Assembly: GCA_004298625.1 (NCBI GenBank)
Contig: SCSY01000250.1
Span: 1-5,888, forward strand
DNA length: 5,888 nucleotides
Reading direction: 5' to 3'
Source: Nitrospirota bacterium
Lineage (GTDB): Bacteria; Nitrospirota; Thermodesulfovibrionia; Thermodesulfovibrionales; UBA1546
Shown here piece after piece: positions 1 through 5,888 of the stretch (position 1 is the stretch's first letter; every line of letters begins with the position of its first letter). Below the pieces are notes generated by a model. The model was not told the origin of the DNA and did not search any database. It saw only the letters and a program-made list of their open reading frames with translations. The translations under genes and the position numbers were made by a program.

Positions 1-1
1 T

Positions 2-1108
2 TATTTTGAAAGGACCCTCCGCATACTCAGGGCCAAAGGCATAAACCCTTTAGTAAAGGCCGAGTTTATAGCAAAATCTCTTCCGGAGAACTGGCCGTGG
101 GCTGTTTTTGCCGGACTCGATGAAATCTTTTATCTCTTAAATAAAATGCCTGTTAAGGTCAGGGCAATGAACGAAGGAACGGTTTTTTATTCTTATGAAC
201 CTGTGATGGAGATAGAGGGGCGTTATCAGGATTTTTGTGTCTTTGAGACAGCGTTTTTGGGATTAATGTGTCAGGCATCTGGTATCGCGACCAAGGCCGC
301 CAGATTCAAGAGACTCGCTGAGGGGAGGCCGGTAATCAGCTTTGGAGCGCGGCGTATGCACCCTGCGCTTGCGCCGATGATCGAGCGGAATGCGTATATC
401 GGAGGATGCGACGGAGTTGCGGTAGCTAAGAGCGCGGAGATAATCGGCGAAGACCCTATGGGAACAATGCCGCATGCGCTGATAATCTGCATGGGTTCTA
501 CTGTTGAGGCTGTAAAGGCTTATGACGAGGTGCTGGAGCCCGCGTTTAAGAGGGTCGCTCTTATTGATACTTTTCTTGACGAGAAATTTGAGGCAATAAA
601 TATTGCGAGCGCCCTCGGAGAAAAACTTTTTGCAATAAGGCTTGACACTCCTGCCTCCCGGCGTGGTAATTTCTACAGGATACTTGAAGAAGTAAGGTGG
701 GAGCTGGACCTCAGAGGATTCAAACATGTAAAGCTTTATGTAAGCGGAGGGATTAAAGAGGAGGACGTGCCGGGGCTTAACCCCGTGGTTGATGCTTATG
801 GAATAGGCACTGCAATCAGCAATGCGCCTGTCGTGGATTTTGCAATGGACATCATGGAGGTCGAGGGCAAGCCTCTGGCAAAGAGGGGCAAGTGGTCCGG
901 CAGCAAGAGAGTGCTTGGATGCAATTCATGCGGCTCCCGCAGGATCGTTCCCAATAAGACTGAAACGCCGGGCTGCGCTTGCGGCGGCAGATTTCAAGAC
1001 ATGCTTAATCCGGTTTTTGATTCCGGTAAAGTCTTAATCGAAAAGGAACCTGCCGTGAATATTCGGCGAAAAGTTTTAAAGCTGACAGAGCGCTTGCCTT
1101 TGTCCTGA
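2..1108 (+). CDS. pncB: Nicotinate phosphoribosyltransferase, C-terminal part (5' end outside window)
   Basis: This enzyme joins nicotinate to PRPP to give nicotinate mononucleotide, the entry step of NAD salvage (Preiss-Handler pathway) in the cytoplasm. The reading frame is open from base 2, and the 48 codons before the ATG at 146 look coding (YFERTLRILRAKG at the edge), so that ATG is internal and the true start lies upstream. Counting from the Met at 146, visible family motifs are FGARRMHP (66-73), GTMPHAL (106-112, with the conserved His), RLDTPASRRG (165-174), SGGI (200-203) and GIGTAI (219-224, phosphate-binding style). Near the C-terminus lie four cysteines, CxxC at 259/262 and CxC at 277/279. 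This matches the zinc-knuckle-like element known from the Thermoplasma acidophilum enzyme and separates this form from the longer E. coli type. The mfd start follows 7 nt after the stop. Family assignment is firm; substrate preference for nicotinate over nicotinamide is inferred from the family. Confidence 0.93.
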   Translation, partial: YFERTLRILRAKGINPLVKAEFIAKSLPENWPWAVFAGLDEIFYLLNKMPVKVRAMNEGTVFYSYEPVMEIEGRYQDFCVFETAFLGLMCQASGIATKAARFKRLAEGRPVISFGARRMHPALAPMIERNAYIGGCDGVAVAKSAEIIGEDPMGTMPHALIICMGSTVEAVKAYDEVLEPAFKRVALIDTFLDEKFEAINIASALGEKLFAIRLDTPASRRGNFYRILEEVRWELDLRGFKHVKLYVSGGIKEEDVPGLNPVVDAYGIGTAISNAPVVDFAMDIMEVEGKPLAKRGKWSGSKRVLGCNSCGSRRIVPNKTETPGCACGGRFQDMLNPVFDSGKVLIEKEPAVNIRRKVLKLTERLPLS

Positions 1109-1115
1109 TGCAATA

Positions 1116-4100
1116 ATGCTCGAAGCTATTAAACTGTTTTTTAACAGTATAAAAAATATCCCGCCTCTTTCTTCTGTTTTCAACCTGAGCGGTTCGTCTG
1201 TTGCTCTTTTCCTTGAGCTTCTGGAAAAGCCCTTCATCATGATCGCTTCAACAGAGGAAGAGGCATGGGAATTATATAAGGACCTATTGTTTTTCAGATC
1301 AGGGTTTTATTTGCCTTCAAAAGTAAACACTGTCTTTTTTCTTCCCGAATCTGATGGACCGGAAATCTGCGGTCATAGGGCAGAGGTTATTTATAACTTT
1401 AAGGAAGGCGATTCCATAATAACTTCAAAAGATGCCCTGAATGCAAGGGTATGGTCTCAGGGGGTATTGAAAGAAATTGTTTTAAGTTTAAGTACCCGTC
1501 TTGAGATGAGCCGGGATGTATTGGAGCAGAGGCTTATTAATCTCGGATATAAACGTGCCTCGATAGTTGTCGAGCATGGAGAGTTCAGCCATAGGGGATG
1601 GCTGTTTGACATATTTCCTTCGACGCATGAGAGTCCTTTCAGGGTTGAATTTTTTGGAGATACAATAGATAAAATCAGGACCTTTGATATAAATACGCAA
1701 AAATCAGTTAAGGATATAAGCGAATTTGTTATCCTTCCGACATCCGAGCCTTCGGAAGGCGCAAGTCTTTTTTCAATGGCCGGAGGCGTTAATTATTTTT
1801 TCCAGGATTCCATACGTCCTCCGTATGATTTTCCCGAAGGCGCTATAATGCTTTCGAGGTTTTCATTTACGACAACACCCGGGGCAGAGGGAGTTGATGC
1901 AGGGCTTCTCTCGATGGCGGGCTGCGGAATACTGCACAACGAGAGGAAATCAATCTATGAATTTTCCGATGCCGTAAAAAAAATAAGCAGGGAAAACAGC
2001 GTAATCATAGTCTCATCATCGTCCGGACAGGCTGAGAGGATAAAAGATATTCTCATGAACGGGGATATCGTTGCGCCTGTGATTGAAAGGGAGGAGCTTT
2101 CCGGATACGAAGGCAATATCTCGATAACTATTGGGGAGCTTTCGTCGGGTTTTTTTCTTCCAGGGCTTCTGGTCCTTACTGAAAAAGAGATATTCGGCGA
2201 AAGACCGGCATTCAGGCCGATAAAAAAATCAAAGGTCTCGGAACTTCTCATATCACTGGATGACCTGACAGTCGGAGATTTTATTGTGCATAAAGACCAT
2301 GGAATCGGAAAGTTCGCAGGTCTCGTAAAGCAGGCGGTAGAGGGCTATGAAGGCGACCTCATGGTCCTGGAATATTTCGGAGGGGACAGGCTTTATCTTC
2401 CGCTTTATGCGATAGGGAGCATAAAAAAATATCATGCAGAAGAAGGTATTATCCCGAAATCAGACAGGCTCGGCGGCAAGACCTGGCAGAGGACTAAGGA
2501 GCGGGTAAGAAAGAAGATAAGAGAGATGGCGGAAAAACTCCTGAGACTTTATGCCGAGAGGGAGGTCTCGAAGGGTTTTTCATTCAGCGCCGATACAGAG
2601 CTTCACGGCGAGTTCGACGGCTTCTTTCTTTATGATGAAACGCCTGACCAGATGCGGGCCATAGAAGAGATAAAGTCCGATATGGAGGCGGTCGGGGAGC
2701 CGCAAGGGCGGAAAATGCCTATGGACAGGCTCCTCTGCGGCGACGTCGGTTACGGCAAGACAGAGGTTGCCATGAGGGCGGCGTTCAAGGCAGTCTATGA
2801 CGGAAGGCAGGTTGCAGTCCTTGTGCCTACGACGCTTTTATGCGAGCAGCATTACAGGACGTTTAAGCAGAGATTTTCCGCTTTCCCTGTGACAATCGCC
2901 TATTTGAGCAGGTTCAAATCCATGAAGGAACAGGCGGATACGATTAAAAAAGTTGCAAACGGAGATGTTGATATACTGATAGGAACCCATGCATTGCTCA
3001 GAAAAAATGTCGTTTTCCATAATCTCGGCCTTTTTATAATTGATGAAGAACATCGCTTCGGGGTTGCTCAAAAAGAAAAACTGAAAGAACTTAAAAGGGG
3101 CGTTGACGTTCTCACCCTCACAGCAACTCCGATACCGAGAACTCTCAATATGGCATTATCGGGCATCCGGGGCATGAGCCTGATTGAGACGCCGCCTGAA
3201 GAGAGGCTTGCCGTCCGGAGCATAATATCCGCATTCAGCGAACAAGTTATAAAGGATGCGATAGAAAGAGAACTCAAGAGGGGAGGCCAGACCTATTTTG
3301 TCCATAACAGGATTAAGGATATAGGAAAGATTTTCGACTATGTCAAACGTATTGCGCCTGAGGCAAGGATAGACGTCGCGCATGGACAGATGCATGAAAG
3401 AGAACTTGAAAAGATAATGAAAAGGTTTATAGATGGAGAGCTTGACGTCCTTGTTTCAACGACGATTATAGGTTCAGGCCTTGATATACCGACTGCAAAT
3501 ACAATAATCATAAACAGGGCCGACAGGATGGGGCTTGCAGACCTTTATCAGCTTAGGGGGCGTGTCGGAAGAAGCAATGTAAGGGCGTATGCATATTTTC
3601 TTATTCCGGGAGAAGACCTTATCAGCGACGAGGCAAAAAAGAGGCTGCAGGCAATTCAGGACATGAGCTATCTCGGAGCCGGTTTCAGGCTTGCCATGAA
3701 GGATCTGGAAATAAGAGGAACAGGCAATATGCTTGGGCCCGAACAGTCAGGGCATATACATGCAGTCGGCTTCGATATGTACATCGAGATGCTCGAAAAG
3801 TCGGTCGCTGAATTAAGGGGGTTCAAGACAGAGGAAGAGATAGAGCCGCGTATGAGTCTGCGTGTGTCCGCCTTCATACCCGAAGAATTTATCGAGGATA
3901 TTACCCTAAGGCTGAGCATTTACAGAAAGATAGCATCAGCCGGAAGCGATGAAGACCTGAATGCGCTTATTGATGAAACTAAAGACCGCTTCGGCAGCCT
4001 GCCGGCAGAGGTTCGGAATCTGTTTGATATAATGAAACTTAAAATAATTGCAAAGAAACTTATGATTACAGGCATAGAGGATGTCGGCGGAAATATACGG

Positions 4101-4295
4101 ATTATCTTTTCAAAGGACACAAAGGTCGAAATAAAAAATATCCTCGGACTTCGGGATGCCGCAGGCGACAGGCTCAGGTTTCTACCTGAAGGTTTTGAGA
4201 TTAAGGTCGGGAATTTTGCATGGAGCGAGACGTATAAGCTTACAAGGGGGATTCTGGAAAGGCTGTTGATAAAAGAATCAAAACCAAAGGGTTGA
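1116..4295 (+). CDS. mfd: Transcription-repair coupling factor Mfd (ATP-dependent DNA translocase)
   Basis: Mfd removes RNA polymerase stalled at DNA lesions and recruits UvrA for nucleotide excision repair. The 1059-residue product is slightly shorter than E. coli Mfd (1148), mostly through a compact N-terminal half. Domains in order: UvrB-like region (about 125-205, with EHGEFSHRGWLFDIFP); RNA polymerase interaction domain (about 380-440, with VGDFIVHKDHGIGKFAG and LEYFGGDRLYLPL); then the RecG-like motor. In the motor, the Q-motif region is near 505-512, Walker A is GDVGYGKTE (542-550), Ia PTTLL (571-575), Walker B DEEH (643-646), III TATPIPRT (669-676) and VI RGRVGR (814-819). The TRG-like segment follows (867-889), then the C-terminal regulatory D7 domain (about 910-1050). 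Motif V reads TTIIGSGLDIP, with Gly where Glu is usual. ATG 1116 is the first start in frame: a stop lies at 1083-1085 with no GTG or TTG between. No Shine-Dalgarno is visible, so coupling to the upstream stop is likely. Confidence 0.97.
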   Translation: MLEAIKLFFNSIKNIPPLSSVFNLSGSSVALFLELLEKPFIMIASTEEEAWELYKDLLFFRSGFYLPSKVNTVFFLPESDGPEICGHRAEVIYNFKEGDSIITSKDALNARVWSQGVLKEIVLSLSTRLEMSRDVLEQRLINLGYKRASIVVEHGEFSHRGWLFDIFPSTHESPFRVEFFGDTIDKIRTFDINTQKSVKDISEFVILPTSEPSEGASLFSMAGGVNYFFQDSIRPPYDFPEGAIMLSRFSFTTTPGAEGVDAGLLSMAGCGILHNERKSIYEFSDAVKKISRENSVIIVSSSSGQAERIKDILMNGDIVAPVIEREELSGYEGNISITIGELSSGFFLPGLLVLTEKEIFGERPAFRPIKKSKVSELLISLDDLTVGDFIVHKDHGIGKFAGLVKQAVEGYEGDLMVLEYFGGDRLYLPLYAIGSIKKYHAEEGIIPKSDRLGGKTWQRTKERVRKKIREMAEKLLRLYAEREVSKGFSFSADTELHGEFDGFFLYDETPDQMRAIEEIKSDMEAVGEPQGRKMPMDRLLCGDVGYGKTEVAMRAAFKAVYDGRQVAVLVPTTLLCEQHYRTFKQRFSAFPVTIAYLSRFKSMKEQADTIKKVANGDVDILIGTHALLRKNVVFHNLGLFIIDEEHRFGVAQKEKLKELKRGVDVLTLTATPIPRTLNMALSGIRGMSLIETPPEERLAVRSIISAFSEQVIKDAIERELKRGGQTYFVHNRIKDIGKIFDYVKRIAPEARIDVAHGQMHERELEKIMKRFIDGELDVLVSTTIIGSGLDIPTANTIIINRADRMGLADLYQLRGRVGRSNVRAYAYFLIPGEDLISDEAKKRLQAIQDMSYLGAGFRLAMKDLEIRGTGNMLGPEQSGHIHAVGFDMYIEMLEKSVAELRGFKTEEEIEPRMSLRVSAFIPEEFIEDITLRLSIYRKIASAGSDEDLNALIDETKDRFGSLPAEVRNLFDIMKLKIIAKKLMITGIEDVGGNIRIIFSKDTKVEIKNILGLRDAAGDRLRFLPEGFEIKVGNFAWSETYKLTRGILERLLIKESKPKG

Positions 4296-4334
4296 GCTGC
4301 GCGCTGTTTTTCTGTCTCTTGTTTTGGTTTTTTA

Positions 4335-4343
4335 TGTTAAAAT
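4335..4343 (+). promoter_or_regulatory. Candidate extended -10 promoter for the TPR lipoprotein gene
   Basis: The short gap after mfd contains TGTTAAAAT, which fits an extended -10 element (TGn followed by a TATAAT-like hexamer, 5 of 6). No convincing -35 hexamer sits 16-18 bp upstream, which is tolerated by extended -10 promoters. Transcription would start near 4350 and give a leader of about 60 nt containing the hairpin at 4360-4392. This is a motif match only. Confidence 0.4.
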
Positions 4344-4359
4344 AGCAAGATTATGTTTA

Positions 4360-4392
4360 CCCCTACAGAAGGACGAAGGTCTTCTATCGGGG
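4360..4392 (+). promoter_or_regulatory. Leader hairpin upstream of the TPR lipoprotein RBS
   Basis: CCCC at 4360-4363 pairs with GGGG at 4389-4392. Inside it, after a short mismatched segment, AGAAG(G)GAC pairs with GTCTTCT around a GAAG loop, with one bulged G. No T-run follows, so it is not a standard intrinsic terminator. It ends 5 nt before the AAAGGAG ribosome binding site (4398-4404), so it could modulate translation or stabilise the mRNA. The pairing is visible; any role is inferred. Confidence 0.45.
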
Positions 4393-4413
4393 CTTGCAAA
4401 GGAGATTTGATTT

Positions 4414-5118
4414 ATGAAAAAACTTCTATATCTGATAATGCTTGTTTTCGTTTGTTCCTGCGCCACGGTAAGCGTAGAGGAAAAACAGCAGGCAACCGCC
4501 TACTATAAACTGGGCGTGTCATATCTTAATGAAAACAATATTCAACCGGCATTTATTGAGTTTCAAAAGGCGTATGAACTGAACCCCGAGGACAAGGATG
4601 TGCTGAATGCTATTGGAATAATATATCTTTTGAAATTTGAGGATTTTCCAAAGGCGATGGATTTTTTCAGCAAGGCATTGGAGGTTGACCGTGATTTTTC
4701 CGAGGCATACAACAACCTCGGTTTTGCTTATGAAAAATCAGGGAGATTTGAAGAGGCGATTGATTCTTACAAGAAGGCTCTTTCGAATCTTTTGTATCGG
4801 ACTCCTGAAAAGGCATATAACAGTCTCGGCAGGGTATATTACAGATTTGGACGGTATGATGAGGCGATAGATGTAAATAAGGAGGCGCTGAAGAGGGTGT
4901 CCGACTTCTATTACTCTTACTATGGTCTTGCGCTCTGCTATAATGCGAAGGGTAAATACGGGGATGCAGCAACAGCCATAACAATGGCTATAGAGCTTGA
5001 CCCCTTGTATAAAGGCGATAAGGGCAGGGCTATCAGTGATTTGAAAGAGAGGAAGCTCAAGGCAAAAGGGGACGAGGAAAAAGATATTAACGATTATTTA
5101 GAGATACTTAAATATTAA
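4414..5118 (+). CDS. TPR-repeat lipoprotein, PilF/PilW-like
   Basis: A 234-residue tetratricopeptide-repeat protein, probably an outer-membrane lipoprotein acting as a periplasmic scaffold. The N-terminus is a lipoprotein signal: two Lys, a hydrophobic core (LLYLIMLVFV) and a lipobox VCSC with the likely lipidated Cys at 16. The Cys at -2 is uncommon but acceptable. Five TPR units follow at about 27-60, 61-95, 96-130, 131-165 and 166-200, with typical YYKLGVSY, AYNNLGFAY, AYNSLGRVYY and YYGLALCYNAKGKY helices. A Lys/Glu-rich tail closes the protein. The repeat layout, including a longer third unit (KALSNLLYRTPEKAYNSLGR), resembles PilF/PilW pilotins, which help assemble type IV pilus secretins. 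No pilus gene is in the window, so a generic TPR lipoprotein (NlpI- or BamD-like) is also possible. The start is supported by AAAGGAG 9 nt upstream. The stop codon overlaps the first unit of the following heptad palindrome. Confidence 0.85.
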   Translation: MKKLLYLIMLVFVCSCATVSVEEKQQATAYYKLGVSYLNENNIQPAFIEFQKAYELNPEDKDVLNAIGIIYLLKFEDFPKAMDFFSKALEVDRDFSEAYNNLGFAYEKSGRFEEAIDSYKKALSNLLYRTPEKAYNSLGRVYYRFGRYDEAIDVNKEALKRVSDFYYSYYGLALCYNAKGKYGDAATAITMAIELDPLYKGDKGRAISDLKERKLKAKGDEEKDINDYLEILKY

Positions 5119-5193
5119 GTTAAAAGTTGAAAGTGAAAAGTTAAAAAAACTCTAATTTACGCCTTTCAATTCCCGCTTCTTACTTTTAACTTA
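5116..5193. repeat. Heptad-phased imperfect palindrome 1 (AGTTAAA type)
   Basis: The left arm is four near-identical 7-mers (AGTTAAA, AGTTGAA, AGTGAAA, AGTTAAA) starting at 5118, 5125, 5132 and 5139. TAAGTTAAAAGT at 5116-5127 has a perfect 12-bp inverted partner ACTTTTAACTTA at 5182-5193. An inner pair, TTGAAAG (5127-5133) with CTTTCAA (5163-5169), nests inside it. The element begins in the stop codon of the TPR gene and ends 10 nt before tRNA-Pro, filling nearly the whole spacer. It may act as a bidirectional transcript end, but it has no GC-rich stem. Confidence 0.7.
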
Positions 5194-5203
5194 TTAGTTT
5201 GAA

Positions 5204-5281
<78 letters not shown>

Positions 5282-5283
5282 AT

Positions 5284-5360
<77 letters not shown>

Positions 5361-5362
5361 AG

Positions 5363-5383
5363 AAATTTCACTGGGTGAAATTT
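5363..5383 (+). repeat. Perfect hairpin directly after tRNA-Arg(UCU)
   Basis: AAATTTCAC (5363-5371) and GTGAAATTT (5375-5383) form a 9-bp perfect stem with a TGG loop, starting 2 nt after the tRNA CCA. No T-run follows, so it is not a classic intrinsic terminator. A hairpin in the same place, of different sequence, follows tRNA-Arg(CCG). It may serve tRNA 3' processing or be part of the adjacent repeat element. Confidence 0.7.
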
Positions 5384-5481
5384 GCAGTTATTAGTTTTTG
5401 GTTGTTAGTGATTGGTAAAATTTGATTGATGATATGTTTTTCTTTTATACTAATAACTTACAATTGTTCACTAATCACTGC
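5384..5481. repeat. Heptad-phased imperfect palindrome 2 (TTAG/CTAAT type)
   Basis: The left arm carries TTAG or TTGG cores at 5391, 5398, 5405 and 5412, exactly 7 bp apart. The right arm has four 7-mers from 5450 (CTAATAA, CTTACAA, TTGTTCA, CTAATCA) and ends in CTGC at 5478-5481. The outer 33 nt of the two ends match as an imperfect inverted repeat (23 of 33 by hand), with termini GCAGT...ACTGC. The centre is AT-rich and has no ORF. It ends 7 nt before tRNA-His. Confidence 0.7.
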
Positions 5482-5488
5482 TGTTAAT

Positions 5489-5565
5489 GGTGAGTGTAGC
5501 TCAACGGTTAGAGCATTGGACTGTGGCTCCAAGGGCTGGGGGTTCAAGTCCCCTCACTCACCCCA
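5489..5565 (+). tRNA. tRNA-His(GUG)
   Basis: Acceptor GTGAGTG (5490-5496) pairs with CACTCAC (5555-5561). An extra G at 5489 (G-1) faces C73 at 5562, the hallmark identity element of tRNA-His, and CCA is encoded at 5563-5565. Anticodon stem TTGGA/TCCAA holds loop CTGTGGC with anticodon GTG at 5523-5525. It lies 2 nt before tRNA-Arg(CCG), repeating the spacing between Pro and Arg(UCU). Confidence 0.97.
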
Positions 5566-5567
5566 AT

Positions 5568-5644
5568 GCGCCTGTAGCTCAGTGGATTAGAGCATCGGCC
5601 TCCGGAGCCGAGGGTCGGAGGTTCGAATCCTCTCAGGCGCGCCA
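5568..5644 (+). tRNA. tRNA-Arg(CCG)
   Basis: Acceptor GCGCCTG (5568-5574) pairs with CAGGCGC (5634-5640), then discriminator G and CCA at 5642-5644. Anticodon stem TCGGC/GCCGA holds loop CTCCGGA with anticodon CCG at 5602-5604, which reads CGG. The 5' end (21 nt from the preceding CCA, 5563-5583) and the 3' end (29 nt, 5618-5646) are identical to those of tRNA-Arg(UCU). Its variable-loop/T-arm stretch (5612-5634) is instead identical over 23 nt to tRNA-Pro. Confidence 0.97.
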
Positions 5645-5645
5645 A

Positions 5646-5670
5646 GCGAATTTTGCTTCGCAAAATTCGC
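5646..5670 (+). repeat. Perfect hairpin directly after tRNA-Arg(CCG)
   Basis: GCGAATTTTGC (5646-5656) and GCAAAATTCGC (5660-5670) form an 11-bp perfect stem with a TTC loop, 1 nt after the tRNA CCA. It holds the same position as the hairpin at 5363-5383 and the same 3-nt loop size, but with changed bases on both arms so that pairing is kept. No T-run follows. Confidence 0.75.
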
Positions 5671-5756
5671 AGTTGTTAGGGTTTAGTTGTTGGAGATTGG
5701 CAGAAAAAGTTTGTTAAATTAGTTACTAATGACTAATCTCTAATCTCTAATCACTG
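5669..5756. repeat. Heptad-phased imperfect palindrome 3 (TTAG/CTAAT type)
   Basis: The left arm has TTAG/TTGG cores at 5676, 5683, 5690 and 5697. The right arm has CTAAT cores at 5726, 5733, 5740 and 5747. Both series have an exact 7-bp period, and they are inverted relative to each other. Outer termini are GCAGT and CACTG. It is clearly related to the element at 5384-5481: same position after a tRNA-Arg hairpin, same core pattern and order, and a similar right end (CTAATCACTG, then GTT or CGTT). It ends 8 nt before tRNA-Lys. Confidence 0.72.
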
Positions 5757-5764
5757 TCGTTTAT

Positions 5765-5837
<73 letters not shown>

Positions 5838-5877
5838 CTTTAAAAACAGAGAGGGATTGTTTTATCCGGAGGGGCAA

Positions 5878-5888
5878 ATGGCAGATGA
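5878..5888 (+). CDS. Start of an unidentified gene (cut by window end)
   Basis: ATG at 5878 follows a strong Shine-Dalgarno (GGAGGGG at 5868-5874) with 3 nt between, a little tight but acceptable. Only Met-Ala-Asp and two more bases are in the window, so no product can be named. It lies 40 nt after tRNA-Lys, on the same strand, and could be co-transcribed with the tRNA cluster. Confidence 0.5.

Noticed and set aside
146..148. ATG at 146 as the start of the phosphoribosyltransferase gene
   Set aside because: The frame is open and clearly coding from base 2, and a family-like N-terminal segment precedes the ATG. The gene is truncated by the window edge.
263..727. 154-residue reading frame on the - strand
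   Set aside because: It lies fully inside the well-supported phosphoribosyltransferase gene on the other strand and has no recognisable domain or ribosome binding site.
4291..4335. Intrinsic terminator after mfd (T-rich stretch)
   Set aside because: There are T-runs, but the only GC-rich stretch before them (AGCTGCGCGCT) does not form a convincing stem.
5156..5203. Promoter for the tRNA cluster (TATTAG at 5192-5197 as -10)
   Set aside because: The hexamer is weak and sits in the palindrome arm, and no -35 hexamer lies at a proper distance. AT-rich sequence gives such matches by chance.
5487..5717. 76-residue reading frame on the + strand
   Set aside because: It is a translation through tRNA-His and tRNA-Arg(CCG) (VAQRLEHWTVAPRAG, VAQWIRASASGAEGRRFESS), another typical tRNA artefact.

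Overview
This window looks like a piece of chromosome from a free-living, probably Gram-negative bacterium of moderate GC content. It is consistent with Nitrospirota or a delta-proteobacteria-like lineage, but that is an impression from protein style and an outer-membrane-type lipoprotein, not a database result. No phage, transposase, integrase or CRISPR gene is visible. Everything is on the + strand.

Layout. (1) 2-1108 is the 3' part of a nicotinate phosphoribosyltransferase of the zinc-knuckle (Thermoplasma-like) type, used in NAD salvage. (2) 1116-4295 is a complete mfd gene, the transcription-repair coupling factor. It starts 7 nt after the preceding stop with no visible Shine-Dalgarno, so the two genes probably form one translationally coupled unit. 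(3) 4296-4413 is a short intergenic stretch with a plausible extended -10 promoter and a stable hairpin just upstream of a good ribosome binding site. (4) 4414-5118 encodes a TPR-repeat lipoprotein resembling PilF/PilW-type pilotins. (5) 5204-5837 is a cluster of five tRNA genes: Pro(UGG), Arg(UCU), His(GUG), Arg(CCG) and Lys(CUU). (6) At 5878 a further gene begins behind a strong GGAGG motif; only three codons are present.

The unusual part is between the tRNA genes. Each of the three spacers (before Pro, between Arg(UCU) and His, between Arg(CCG) and Lys) is an AT-rich imperfect palindrome. Their arms are built from short units repeating at a 7-bp period: AGTTAAA-like in the first, TTAG/CTAAT-like in the other two. 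The second and third are clearly related and occupy the same position, right after a tRNA-Arg and ending 7-8 nt before the next tRNA. Each of these two is preceded, directly after the tRNA-Arg CCA, by a perfect short hairpin. The two hairpins differ in sequence but keep their pairing. With the near-identical ends of the two tRNA-Arg genes, this suggests that a tRNA-Arg plus spacer cassette was duplicated and that its anticodon and middle then diverged or were replaced. The last gene, tRNA-Lys, is the only one without an encoded CCA end.

The protein genes are ordinary housekeeping or envelope functions. The heptad-phased palindromes and linked hairpins are the best candidates for something undescribed.
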